Assembly: GCF_028372415.1 (NCBI RefSeq)
Contig: NC_092877.1
Coordinates: 388,169,342 to 388,233,341 of the forward strand
DNA from: Notamacropus eugenii
Lineage: Eukaryota > Chordata > Mammalia > Diprotodontia > Macropodidae
Length of the DNA: 64,000 bases
Reading direction: 5' to 3'
A program made the position numbers and the translations under genes. The notes below the pieces were generated by a model. It saw nothing but the letters and a program-made list of their open reading frames with translations. It ran no database searches and was not told where the DNA came from. Within the stretch, counting starts at the first letter, position 1. Every line of letters starts with the position of its first letter. This document shows positions 19,118 to 53,503 of the stretch, one piece after another.

Positions 19118-20184
19118 TTTGTCCTGGAGGGTTTCCTCTCCCCTTTCAGACCCAGCACCTCCCTGGACCTCCTGGCCACTCAGCAGCCCCCCTTTGGACC
19201 ACCCACATTGTACAGTCCCTAGGTGGTCCTGGCCACCCAATGAAGGGGGCCTCTGTTCCCCTTCAGGCTCCATCCCCCATCCCGCCCTGGGCGAACCTCC
19301 CAGCAGGACCTTGGGGATGGACTGTTGGCATGGGTGATGATTACAGAGCTTAGCAGAAGGATGGACTATGTAGGGAGAAGAGGCCAGGCAGAAGCTCACT
19401 CAGTGTATGAGGTGAGTCTCTGACCATCCTGAGGCATCATGGGAGCAGGGGCACCAGCAGCAAAACTGCTCTAGTCCCCACCTTGGAGAACTTCCCATCT
19501 TCCTAGGGAGCCCCAAAGCACCCACCCCTCCCAGCTGCTCTGTCCTGGCCCCCTAGGAGCCCCCAATACAGGGCAGCCCCTCAGCCTCTAAGACACTCTG
19601 GCGATGCTCCTACCTAACCCGAAATTCAGACTCACCTCCTCCTACAAATGTTCCTCTCCCTGCTGCTAGTCACCAGGGCCTGCAGCCCTGGTTAGCCCAC
19701 CCCTGGAACAGTGGTTCTGCCACAGTTATAGGAAGCTCCCTTTGATCACCTGCATCTAGGCCCCTCTGCCTGCAGTGAGGTGGCCCCTGTCCTCACCTTG
19801 TGCATCTAGTAAGCACCTGATGTATGCAGAGTTCTGTGGCTCCAAAGACTGCCTGCCCCTAGCTGGGCTGCCTCACAGAGCCAAGAGAAGAACCAGTCAC
19901 AGGGCCCACCAGGGAGAGGGAGAAAAGCTCAGGAGAAGGATAGGGTCAGCTTCACCCACCAGGGCTTTGTACCTCCTGACATTAAGGCTGGGCACTCCAG
20001 GAATGGATGGGAGAAAGGGCTGGCCCCTGGTACCTCCCCAGTCCCCTCCAAGGCCAGGAAAGATCCCTGCACTGGAACAGTTAAATCATGGGGGAGGGTA
20101 TGTGACAGGTGATGCTGAATCAGCCACCAGGCCCCCAATCCCCTCTGGGCTTGCCCTAGCCCACACAGAGGGCTGGTGGTGGTG
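19118..20184. other. Spacer between the two convergent TRPV genes
   Basis: No exon or repeat was recognised. It separates the 3' ends of the TRPV3-like gene (+) and TRPV1 (-). Confidence 0.4.
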
Positions 20185-20285
20185 TTGGGGAACCTGTGGC
20201 CTTCTAGGTCCTTGAATTTGGCCCTTTGACTGAATGCAAACTTTGCAGAATAAACCCTGTTTCTTCTAAAGATTCGAAAACATTG
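20185..20285. mobile_element. Partial hAT-like MITE
   Basis: GGGGAACCTGTGGCCTTCTA, GTCCTTGAATTTGGCCCTTT and GACTGAATGCAAACTTTGCA match one arm of the palindromic element at 92-275. The other arm is missing. Confidence 0.55.
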
Positions 20286-20974
20286 CACTTTGGGGGCTGG
20301 TTATGGGCTTGCCTTCCCTCCCCCAAATCCTGCCACAGCCACCTTTAAGGGGCTGGTGGGGCCAAGGATGAGGAGCGAGCTGTATGGCTGAGGCTGAAAC
20401 TCTAACCATCCTGCACTCCCTGCCTTCCTTCAAAGACTTCAAAGACCCACCATGGCTCCCATCCACAGGCTGCCTCAGCCTGCCTCTTCGCTGTCTGGGC
20501 CAGCTTCCTTGGGGTCTTGGGGCCAGGCTACTGGACTGAGGAGGCTGGGGGCTAGATCCAACCACATTGTCACCTGAGTCGCCTGGCAGGTGAGAAGGGA
20601 CACCCCCTTGCAATCATGGTGTTTCCCACTTTAAGAATGAACTTGGATCTCTATAGGGAAAATGGCGGGCTCTAATGAACTGGCCCAGGATGTGGCCCCA
20701 CCCCGTCCCTGGATCAGCTTAGTTTGAATGTGACGTACACGATGTTCTCCAAGGTCCCTTTACACACACCATTTTGTCCAGGAACACTCAGTTGGGTGAA
20801 AAGGTAAATGGTCAGGTGACCCCCACAACATCCTGGTAGATGCCTGTGAGGGTGTCTGTCCTCATGGACCAGGGTCCAGAGCCCTGAGGGTCAGCTTCAG
20901 TCACAGGGACTTTACGCCCTTGCTGCTGCTTGGCTCTGGGCCTTAGGGAGACCCTGAGGGTCTCAGGGTGTCTG

Positions 20975-21090
20975 AGAATCTGTCTTTTTTTAAAAAATGT
21001 ATTTTGATGACAACATTCCAACATCATTGGTTTCTTTTGCAATCCTATATATTTGTTTCCTGCATTTAACATTATTTAGAGAAGGGGTCC
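20975..21090. mobile_element. Interspersed repeat fragment, family uncertain
   Basis: ACAACATTCCAACATCATTG, TTTGCAATCCTATATATTTG and GAGAAGGGGTCCATGACA form a phrase I recognise as recurrent in marsupial DNA, but I cannot name the family. It lies 0.8-0.9 kb beyond the TRPV1 stop codon, so it may be in its 3' UTR. Confidence 0.35.
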
Positions 21091-21626
21091 ATGACAAAAG
21101 AAAGGGCAAGAATTCCTGCTCCTAGCCAAGCCTCAGGGTCACAGGACCTTGGGGACAAAGGCAAGGATGCCCAGAAGGACCAAGATACTTAGGATAGTTC
21201 CTTGGTCTATAACATGCACACGCACACACAAGTTAATTTCAAACATGACTAGTCGTTATTAACTAAGCAAGCTAACAGCCTTGCAGGTTATGTCAATATT
21301 ATCTGTTTAACTCGTGGAATAAATCTCTTCCTGTCACCCTTTGACTTCCTAGAGTCTGTGTTGGCCAGTTCCAGGCTTTCTTGTTGGGGTTAGGGGGCTG
21401 TGCATGTAGGGGTAACCCTAAGTATAATGAAAAAGGCAGTCCAGGTTACAGGCAAGGGAGGAGATGGGGGAGGCAGGACTGGGGAGATGCAGTACAGCCA
21501 TAGGTCCCCCGCCCTCCCTGCTCAGCACCCAGGATGCAAGTTCCAAGGAGGACCCATAGGAACCAAAGGACCTCACAGTATAACACAGGTACCTGATACC
21601 TCCAAGTGACCATACCGATGGAGGCC

Positions 21627-21712
21627 ATAGCCGCAGCACCAGCAGCACTAACACCAGCAGTAGCAGCAGTAGCACTAGCACCAGCAGTAGCAGCAGCGGC
21701 ACCAGCTGCAGT
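21627..21712. repeat. Imperfect AGC/GCT trinucleotide tract in TRPV1 3' UTR
   Basis: About 28 triplets of AGC, ACC, AGT and ACT on the + strand, which is GCT/GGT/ACT on the TRPV1 sense strand, about 160-240 bases after its stop codon. The open Ala/Ser- or Leu-rich frames are artefacts. Confidence 0.8.
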
Positions 21713-21869
21713 GTAGGGAGTGGAGGAGGGGGTGAGTTCAGAGTCACCAGGAATTAATGGGCAGGACCTAGGCCCACCCAGAGGGCTGGAGGATCCTTGG
21801 TTGCCCCGGGCAAGTGAGACCTGGGCCACGTGAGATGGCACGGGCTGACTGAGACCCGGCCTGTGATCA

Positions 21870-44599
<22,730 letters not shown>

Positions 44600-45239
44600 C
44601 TTCTCAGGGGTCACAAGTTAGGCTGCAGGAAAACCAAGAAGAAACTCTGGCTCTATACTCAGTCCTGCGATGGTCACACCTGGCTCAGGTTCCAACCAGT
44701 AGCTCCTAACTCTGAGTCCTCCATTCTTTGTTCTCCCCACCCTCAGGTACCTTCTGAGCAGCTCAGATTAAAGGCTGTCCTACAACATGCCCACCCTCTC
44801 CTGGCCCAGACCCAGGTGATATGCCTGAGACCTCAGGCTGTGGGCCTGTGGGCTGTAGGATGGGTCGACAGGGTCATCCCAGCTGACCCTAGCCAGAGAA
44901 TGATTTATGGTCACCTTGGGCAGTTGGCAAGGAAGCAAGGAAGCAAGTTCCTGTTCTGTTTCTCTAGGTCCCCAGTACTGGGCCTTTGCCACCTTCATTG
45001 ACTCCTCTCATGGAAGCAAAAGAGAAGACCAGAGCCTGTGCCATCCTTTGTTTTCTGGCCACCCCCCAGAAGGCAGAAGGAGGAAAGGGGCCAGATGGCC
45101 TGGCTTCCATTGCCCACAGAGTCAGGCTCCTAAGCCCACTCTCCCTCCCATTATCCCTCCATTCAGTCAGAAGCTGAACAAGGGGCATATGTCAAGATTT
45201 AGCCACAATCTTGGGCAAGCCCTTGACTTTCTTAACCTG

Positions 45240-45545
45240 TGTAAGGGACCCAGCAGTTACAGCACATTGCCTGGCACATAGTAGGTTGCTTCCTCAATGT
45301 TGATTGATTACTGGCCACATGCTGAAATCACCAGGTAGAATGTTACCTAATTTCACTGCTTCTTTTGCATCACAATCCAGGAACTAACATTTACTAAGTG
45401 CTACCCACCATCTGGCACAGTGCTAGACACTGGGAAGACAAGGGCTGAAAAAATGAGACAATTTGCACTCTCAAGGAACTGATATTCTATCAGAACAGAC
45501 AATGTACACACAGACAAGTCTAAATGTGGAGCACTGATGAAGGAA
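45240..45545. mobile_element. L2 3'-end fragments, opposite orientations
   Basis: TTGCCTGGCACATAGTAGGT (sense, about 45255-45310) and ACATTTACTAAGTGCTACCC with CTCAAGGAACTGATATTCTA (antisense, about 45375-45545). Confidence 0.6.
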
Positions 45546-45639
45546 ATCCAATCAATCTGCTCTGCTTCCATTGAATGACTTTAGACTAAGTGTGAACACT
45601 CCTAGAAGTACTTCTATCTGGGCCCTGGAGACTTGCTTA

Positions 45640-46300
45640 TCAGATTTGTGTCTCCCAGACTACTGGCCATTCACCTACAGTTAGCAGCAAACAGAGGGTA
45701 CCAGTCAATGTTCCCCCATCATCCCCTGGATGCAGCCTGTGCTTGGTTCCTCCTCTTTGGGACCCCTTTGAGACAGGGACAACTCTATAGCCTTTGCCAG
45801 CAGGAAGCAGTTTTAGAAGTGAGACTTTCACTCTTATACCAAAAGAATTTGGATCCTATTTATTTGAGGGGGGAATAATGGGAATGGGATCTAAACCCTC
45901 AAAAGGAAAAGACTATGTCTTTGGGTTCTGGACCCTAAAAAGGAAAATTCCCTGGACTTCCCTAGGAGGCCCAGGTCCCTGGTGTTCGCCTGGGGCAATC
46001 TACCCTTCCCAGTTAAGTAACTGCCCTTTTATTGTCTGCACCTGGCCTTACCCTAAACACCACTCCCTTAATTCCATCTAGTCCCACAGACTTTTGCATA
46101 CAAAATTCATGTCGCCTCTATCAAGGTGCTCAGATTCCTTAAGAGTCTGTGCATGTGGTGGATTTTTAGAATCAGGTCCACCCACTTTCAGTGTTTTAAT
46201 AAGCCTTGTCTTTGGCTGAAAGAAAGCTTGGGTTGCATCCATTTGGGCAGGACCTGTGTGTCGTTATTTTGGGGTCCCAGCACCCCTAATTCTCAACAAT
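45640..46300 (+). mobile_element. Endogenous retrovirus 3' end with 3' LTR (class I-like)
   Basis: A relic. A purine-rich tract at about 45865-45875 precedes a likely LTR of about 420 bp (roughly 45878-46297), beginning TGGGAATGGG and ending TTCTCAACA, with an AATAAG-type poly(A) region and a U5-like tail. About 240 bp of internal 3' sequence lies to its left; the rest of the provirus is absent. It is broken and old. The family guess rests on LTR layout only. It lies in the first TRPV1 intron, antisense to the gene. Confidence 0.5.
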
Positions 46301-46489
46301 ACACCTAAGTAAATACTTCTCTGTACAATGCTAGAAAAGACATCCCTCTTATGATGAAGACAAACGGTAGAGATGCTTTTCTATAGAGCAGAAAGGCAAA
46401 TCTGGAGGTGGGGAGGGTGGGACTCCAGGCCTTCTTCAGCCCTGGAGCTAGTGTCCTATGAACTATAATCCCATGGGTTTTTCTGTACA

Positions 46490-46605
46490 TTCGTTCATTC
46501 ATCCCATAAGCATTCATTCAGCACCTGCAGTATGAAAGTCACTGTGCTAGGTGTAGGGACACAAAGAAATGAATGCTTATTTATGTTCTGAGAAGAGGTC
46601 ACCCA
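46490..46605 (-). mobile_element. L2 3'-end fragment
   Basis: CATAAGCATTCATTCAGCAC and ACTGTGCTAGGTGTAGGGAC are antisense L2 tail phrases. Confidence 0.55.
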
Positions 46606-46694
46606 TATAATTTGTCAAAAAAAGACAAGAAAGTGAAGTAAGTAATTGGAGTGGGAGTGGGGTGGGGAGGAGAAAGGGTGAGGCCGTAACTCTT

Positions 46695-46895
46695 AGGGAG
46701 ATTGTTGTATTCGTCCTCCTCAGAGAAGACCATGACATCAGAGAAATGATGACATGACTTGCACTTGACTTTGTTCTGAGTGAGGGAGGGCTGTGCAGGC
46801 CACCAGCCTCACTTCTCCTCCAGAGCCATTTGAATCCAGTGACCAGATAGTCATCAGGATGACTGGAGACGGCCCAGGATGCAATGGGAGATAAG
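46695..46895 (-). mobile_element. Marsupial family C SINE, antisense
   Basis: TGTATTCGTCCTCCTCAGAG, GATGACATGACTTGCACTTG, TGAGTGAGGGAGGGCTGTGC, CATCAGGATGACTGGAGACG and GGCCCAGGATGCAATGGGAG. This is the best-preserved copy in the window. Confidence 0.75.
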
Positions 46896-46899
46896 GAAA

Positions 46900-48485
46900 G
46901 ATCTCTTGGAGGAGGTTGCACAAGCAAAACCTTGAGGGAACCTCAGAACTCTTGGGGACCGAGAAAAGTATTCAGGGACTGAGTTCCAAACCTAGGGGCC
47001 AACTAATACAAAGGTGTGGAGGTGGGAAATGAATGTCCTGCATGGGGAAGCCATTTCTCCGACACACCCAGATAATGCTGGCTGCCAGCTGAAAAGAGAT
47101 CTTCAGTTCAAATTAAACACAAGCTGTGGCTTAGGCAGAGAATGCCAGGCAAGGGGGAAGTGGGGCCAGGTGGCCAGAAACCTGGCTAGGAATAAGGAAG
47201 CCAGTACTGCCCTTCCAGATCTGCCTATAGGTAGCCCTTTGGACTCAGGTTGGATGCTCTGCCCCTCAAAGAAAGTGCCAAGAACCAAGACTTGGAAGGG
47301 GCCGAGCTGTGTGACACCCCCATCCCATAGGCTAGAAGGAGGCGTGGGCTTCAATGGCACCTTGTGGTATGCGTGAGTTTGGGGTTTTTTCCATTCACTG
47401 CCTCCCCTGAGGCACGAAAACCTCAGGAGCTCAAGGAGCTCTACAGGCAGCTCCCACTCCCCCTCCCCCCCCCCCCCACTCTGGCTGCCCTCCAGTGACC
47501 AACCCAGGTCTGGCTAAAATGTGGCCTTGAAATTGAGCAAGGCTGGCCACGGGTTCTAATGGTGTGGTTAGAGCCCAGCTGGGCCCCCGCCTTCCCACTC
47601 AGGCATCATGACCACATGCACTTTCATCTCTTGGCAGGATGTCTGCAGGAGCTGTTCCAGCCACAAACCTTCTCTGCCTGCAGGCCAAATCCATCCCTGG
47701 ACCCTCTGGGAGCCCAGAACTGGTGCTGAACTGGCAGGGTCTTCAAGAATCTGCAAATAGAAGGAGGCAGAGACATCCTGCATCTCCTTCCCCAATCCAG
47801 AGAATCCAAGGACCTTGGCAGATTCACCCTGGGGCAAAAGACTTGGGGGGATTGGAGGGAGCCGAAAAGAGAGTTGGCCGGGAAAGTGTCTGTAGGGCAG
47901 TCTCAGCCCCAGAGAGCTCCATCAGCCCATGAACTCTGCCTGAGAAAGATTCTAATGAACTAAAACAAAGGATTCAAACCTTTGAATTAAAGAGACATTT
48001 TTACTACTTGAAGAGTGAATGATATAAAATGGCCTGCTTTGCAAGATAATGAGCTGTCTGTCTCTGAAGGTATGCAAGCAGACGGAGAGAACATAAACCG
48101 CAGTCTCTGAGGCGACCAAGCCTGACAGCATTCCAGCTGAGCTTTTGGTAGGAAGTAAAGAGGCAGGGAGGAGAGGGGAGCAGCACACACCGAAAGGGCC
48201 TTTAGATTTGGTCCCCAAGTCAGTCAATTGAGGGACCCAAATTCATCAGACTCAGCTGTGGTATCCTGAACAAACATGCTTGGACGCAGCCTCTTAGGCC
48301 AGTGCAAGGTCCGGGGGACCTGGGTTTCAGTGTCTCCTACCCCACCCCCCACCACACATCTGCCACCTTGTCTTGCCAGGCCAAATCAGAGCCCCAGGCG
48401 AGGGGTTCTGACAGGTGTTGGCAGTCCTCACTGGGAGTTCAGTGAAATCACAGGTTGTACCCAAAGCAACCCAAAGATACATATG
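46900..48485. other. TRPV1 first intron, no feature seen
   Basis: Only a poly(C) run near 47461-47478 stands out. No exon or named repeat. Confidence 0.35.
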
Positions 48486-48489
48486 TTGT

Positions 48490-49235
48490 GGTAGGACCTA
48501 AGCCTAGAGCTGGAAGAGACTTTAGAGGTCATCTGACCCAATGCCCTCATTTTACAGAGAGAGAAACTGAGACTCAAGGAGGTCAAGTGACTTGCACATC
48601 CATGGGCACCTGACTCTAAAGCTTCTCTGTCATGGGCCCTGCACCTCCCAACTCCACCCCTTCCCAGGAGCCCTGACCTTCCCACCCAAAGGCTGCTAGA
48701 GTGAAGAGCTAGCAGCTTCAATATGGGGGGGGGAGGCTGGCAGTGGGGTCAATGGCCTGCCAGGGCCTAGGGCTCTCTCCCTGCACCTCCCCAAAGTGCT
48801 ATTCCACAGCACACCTGGAGATCCAGGAGGTAAGGATTTCTGTGTGGCCATGGAAGGAGATGCTTGGCTACTCTCTAAAGTAGTGGGCAGTCACCCTCAG
48901 GGTCAGGATACTGCCCCAGTCTGGTCTTGGTCGGGATGTGGCCTGGGGAGTGGACTGAAGCTTCTTTCCCTGAGCACTGATGGGCTTAGAAACAGCCTGA
49001 CCAGGGCCTAGTGCTTGGCCTCCAGCACAGCCCAGCCTCTGGGAAAATCACCGCCCATAGAATTTTAGCACTGAGAGGGACTTAAGACATCGTAGGATCC
49101 GACACCTTCATCTTATGAAGGAAGAAACTGATACCCAGAGTAGGAGGGAGGCTGCCCAGTCTCCAGAATCTTGCCCGCTACAAGGCTGGAATTCAAACCA
49201 AGATCTTTTGACTCTAAGCCAGGGCTCTCACTCCT
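48490..49235 (+). mobile_element. Two MIR/CORE-type SINE pieces
   Basis: One at about 48490-48620 (AGCTGGAAGAGACTTTAGAG, CCTCATTTTACAGAGAGAGA) and one at about 49055-49235 (GCACTGAGAGGGACTTAAGA, AAGGAAGAAACTGATACCCA, GGCTGGAATTCAAACCAAGA). The sequence between them is unremarkable. Confidence 0.55.
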
Positions 49236-50008
49236 ACCTGCTGGCCCCCCCTTGGCCTCGAACTGGGCCTCCTACAGCCAGACATCCCACCTCCTCACAA
49301 TCACTACTGCCCTGCCTCTGACATTTCTCCACCTCCTCAAAGGGTGTCCCCTCCTACTCCCCTTCCCCTCTCCTTCCCTCCTCATCTCCTTCACCTCCCC
49401 TTCCCCTCTCTCTCCCCTTCCCCTCCCCTCCTCCTCCGTGAACAATGAATGGGTTGGTCATCTGGTTTCTCTGTGGGCACCCAAGTCTGACACCGCCTAG
49501 ATCCTTGGGGCCAAGACCAGGAGCTGACCTTCAGATGAGTACCACCTGTGGCTGCCTGCCCCCCACCCCCCAGCCAGGGCTTAGACTTCCCTCAGAGGGC
49601 ACAGCAGAGGGGCCTTGGAAGTCTGTGTGCAGTCCAAAGAGCCCAGGCCCCCCAGCCTAGGGCATCCATGGTGGCAGAGGAGGCTCATGAAGGCACTGCC
49701 TCGGGATGTCCCCATGGGTGGGGCACAAGAGCATGTGAAGGTGGCTAGGGAGGAAGAGGAGCCGGGTAGCTGAGCAGGGGGCGCAGCACTCAGATGGGGG
49801 CACCGCCCTCTAAGCCCCATCCTTGCTCCACCCTTTGGGGATTGCTTCCCAGCAACTCTGTCCCTTTTGCACTCAGCAGACTCCGCTCCTGCCAGTCTTT
49901 TAGGACCAACGAACCCCATGCCTCCCGACGAGATGTGCCCCGAGCGTGTCCCTCCGCCCCCTAAATCCCCGTCCATTGTCCCCGAAGACAAAACAGGACC
50001 AGACTCAC

Positions 50009-50260
50009 CTTGGCAGCCACCTGCAGGAGTGGCAACGTTTCCCGGGGACTCGGGCCCTCTGTGCCCGGCTGGCCCAGGCCAGAGCACCCTCTGCTTCCCG
50101 GCCGAGCTGGGGCTGCCACCGATGGAGCCTGGGCTTAAGTACTGCCCTCAGGAGGGGGGCGGCGGGATGCTGGGGAACGGGCCGAGGCAGCTGCAGCTCT
50201 GGCGGCGGCTGCGGCGGCTCTGGGTCCCAGGGGGCCCCAAAGCTCTTTCCCATCATTTTC
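50009..50260 (-). promoter_or_regulatory. TRPV1: Likely TRPV1 untranslated first exon and promoter region
   Basis: A GC-rich island with GGCGGCGGCTGCGGCGGC and several CpG. On the - strand it ends at 50009 in a strong donor, GTGGCTGCCAAG followed by GTGAGTCT, about 5.4 kb before the first coding exon. Position and strand fit the 5' end of TRPV1. The transcription start cannot be seen; the upstream limit is a guess. Confidence 0.45.
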
Positions 50261-50299
50261 GCCCTTTTCAGTAGCTTCCTTTAGCTGGGGCCCCTCCCG

Positions 50300-51850
50300 T
50301 AAAGCTTTCAGGGCCGCAAAGCATTTAGATCCATCACACCCATCTGAGGCCCGGGGCCTGAACTTGGCAGAGGAAGCGGCTGCCAGCCAGTGCAGATTAA
50401 CAGGGGCCTGCTCCTAGGTGCCCGGCCCTGGGCTAAAGGCTGGAGACGTGAGGAAAGGCAGAAAACAGGCCTACCCTCGAGTGGCTGCCAGCCTAAGGGG
50501 GAGACAACGCGTCAAAGGAGCCTAGTGGTCTGGACAGCACAGGATGCCAGCACCAAGGAGCCCCAGGGAGGCCGGAAGGCCCCATAGTAATCTGGGCTGA
50601 AGTCAGAAGGCTGGAAGAAAGACTAGTAACTCAGCAGCCTTTGAACTGAAAGAGGGATGAACCGAGGCATGGGAAGGAACAGCAGAGGGGGCCACCATGG
50701 GCTTGGAGTTCCGGGCACACTGAGCCCACAGGCGGGACTCATCTTCCACGACCCCCAACCAGTTAGGGACAAGAGCTCCCAGCTCCCAGTGGTTATCTTT
50801 CCTCTGTAAATGAGCTGGATCTTGTTGGCCTTCCCCATTGGTCAAGGCCCAGAGGAGATAATGGACGTGGTCCAAGAAGCCATTGTATTTATTAATCAAA
50901 CAGAAGGAAGCCATTCTGACATATTAATAAAAACCCAAGCAAGAAGCACCCCAAACTCCCACTTACGGCACATGCTCCCTTTCCCCCTCACACAATGCAT
51001 TCAGTCAGCTTTTCATTACCCCAAGAGAGCAGAGAAGTGGGGAGGGCCTGGAGCGTGGCTGGCCAGGCCACACCTTGGCCCTCTGAGTAGGCATCTCAAG
51101 TACTGCCTCTAACTCTGGGTTCTACCCTAACCCCATGTGCCAGGCCCTGTACTGAGGGAACACATAGCAGACAAAGCCCTAGTCCCTGCCCTCTGATGAA
51201 GGAAGACAGCTGCTGAAGGGGTGTGTTTTCTTTCAGCTTTCTTCCTACACACATCCGTTGATTAATTAATTAATGAAAGAAGGTAGAGAAAGGGATACTG
51301 GCCCAAGGGCACCGGATCAAAGTAAAAAAAGTTGAAAGCAGAGCTGGGAGGGGGAGGAAGGGTGGCCAGCCTAGGCCGGTCCCAGACAGAGGCACAAGGG
51401 GAGGGGCTCTCTGCCCTCAGACATCCAGGCCTCTCTGGCTCCTCAGTGACACTGGACAGGAGAGATCAGAATTTACCACCAATATTTCTACGAGCATATG
51501 AAACAGCATGTGTGGAGACACAGGAACACACACAGCTACAGAGCCCACATGTGTCTCTGCGCCAGGGCAGGGCTGGAGCCAGCTCACACCAGCTCAGGAA
51601 GGACGGTTTTTACTATGGATATTTCCACCTTGGAAATAAGTGGCAGTGCCAGATGCTACAACTCCTCTAGATCTGAGAAAGTCATGCAGGCAGCAACCAG
51701 GCACAAGGGCCAGTCTCCAGGCCAGAGAGGCAAAGTCCAGCTGCAGCGTTCAGCTGTTGCTCCCCCGCCCTTCCTCTTGGCACCAGGAGCCAGGATATGC
51801 CCCTGCAGGCTGAGACATCTCCCTGGACTGCAGGGTGACCCAAGACCCAA
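50300..51850. other. TRPV1-SHPK spacer, no gene seen
   Basis: No coding exon or confident repeat. A short ATTAATTAATTAAT run lies near 51260. Confidence 0.35.
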
Positions 51851-52229
51851 AATCAATTCATCAATTCATTTCAAAAGTATTTATTAAACACCATGAATCA
51901 TGCAAATGCACACAGCCTAGCCTCCAGGGGGTTGCCCTGCTGTACCGCCATCTCTTTACCATCCAGAGTGACAGTGCCTCCCCCTTCCACCAGGGATGTT
52001 CCAAACCTCAGCTTTTCTCTCTGCCAAATCCCCACCTGCCTTCTCTCCCCCTTGTCAGTTGATGACCTCATCTCCTGTTTTCCAGAGAAAACCTAGGCCA
52101 TTGGGAACATGTACCCTCATGTGCCTGCTCTCCCCTTCTCCCCTAAACTTGTGCATCTTCCTCATCCATTCCTCCAAGGGGCACTCTCACAGTGCCTTTC
52201 ATTCCTACCCCACCCCTCTCCCCCAGCAG

Positions 52230-52570
52230 TTTTTTCTCTTTCCCTCCCTCTTTCTCTGTCTTTCTCCCCTGCCTCTCCCTCTCTCCCTCTCCTCTCTCTT
52301 CCCCTATCTCTGTCTCTCTCCTCTCTGTCCAGCCTTTCTCTTTCTCTCCCTCCTTTGCTGTCTCTTCCTCCCTCCTTCCTTTTCTTTCTCTCTGTCTCTC
52401 CTCCCCCTCTGTCTCCTCTCTCTGTTTCCTCTCTCCCTCTCTCCCCTCTTATCCTTCCTTCTGTCTCTCTCCTCCTCTCCTCTACTCTCTCTCCCCCTCC
52501 CTCCTTCTCTGTCTTTCTATTTCTGTCTGTCTGTGTCTTTGTCTCTCTCTCCCCCCTCTCCTGGCTCTTT
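52230..52570. repeat. Long polypyrimidine tract
   Basis: About 340 bp of almost unbroken C and T with CTCTCC, CTGTCT and TCCCTC words. It produces Ser/Leu/Pro-rich open frames in all three + frames, all artefacts. Confidence 0.92.
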
Positions 52571-53169
52571 CTTCCTATATACCAGCTGCTACAAACTGAC
52601 CCTCCCTCATTTTACCACTTAACTCTTACTCCTGACCCCCTTGCTCTCTGACCCTTGCGGTCTCATGTCTGACCTCCACTCTGCCATGCTGGCTCCCTCA
52701 GAGATCTTTGAACCCTCTGCTTGGGACAGCCTGCCCTACCTCTGGCCAGGCTTTCTATCCTCCTGAGCCTGAGGGGAAGCCCAAAGGCCCTACTTTCACC
52801 CCTCCTTTTTCAACTCTCCCCACCCCCCACCCAGTAACTGGACTCACCCAGTCTGGGACTTTGCTCCGTGGCTGAGCTTTCCTAATTGCTGGATGAATGA
52901 AAACTTCCCTAATGCACTGTGTCTAGTTGGCCCCAGAGCATGCTTCACATCCAAGTTAGGGCCTGGCTGTTCTTCCTGTCTTCAGTCTCTCCCCTCTCTA
53001 GTTCATCCTCCACAGAGGCCCAGTGATCTTTAAAAGGCGGGGAAGGGACCAAAGGGACAGAAAGACAGAGGGGGAGAGGAGAGACAGAGAGAGGAGACAG
53101 GGAAATGAGAAATTTGTAAAAAAATTCTTGAACAACCACCACCAGGTACTGAGTGCCCACAAGGTACCA

Positions 53170-53435
53170 GACCACAGTGCAGGGTAAAGAGAGTTAGCTT
53201 TGGAGCCAGGAAGATTTGGATCCAAGTGCAGCCTGTGGTACATTCTGGCTGTAGGACCCTGAGCAAGTCACACCTCTCAGGGCTCCTGGCAACTCTATAA
53301 GACTGTAAATTGTAGAGCATTTGAATCAATGAATGAAGGAATGAATGAAAACGCATTGATTAAGCACTTACTGTGTGCTCAGCACTGGGGCACAAACAGA
53401 CAAGTCAGACAGTGCTCTCAAGGAGCTTCTCAGAG
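53170..53435. mobile_element. SINE followed by an antisense L2 tail
   Basis: A MIR-related SINE (about 53175-53325: GCTTTGGAGCCAGGAAGATT, GTAGGACCCTGAGCAAGTCA) is followed by an antisense L2 3' end (about 53330-53435: GCATTGATTAAGCACTTACT, GTGCTCTCAAGGAGCTT). Confidence 0.65.
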
Positions 53436-53503
53436 CAGGGAAGGGTTCAGCTTCCAGTCGGGAGAGGGGTGGCCTGGTGGCCTTTAGGAGCACTGATAAA
53501 ACC

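Noticed and set aside
44612-44614. An upstream TRPV1 start giving MTPEKMKK
   Set aside because: The codon there is GTG, not ATG; the ATG at 44599 matches the human start.
49867-50274. A 135-codon + strand frame in the GC-rich island
   Set aside because: GC-rich sequence keeps frames open by chance. The donor on the - strand explains the region better as a TRPV1 5' exon.
52000-52651. Ser/Leu/Pro-rich + strand frames up to 208 codons
   Set aside because: A pure polypyrimidine tract lacks stop codons in these frames; no domain or splice context.
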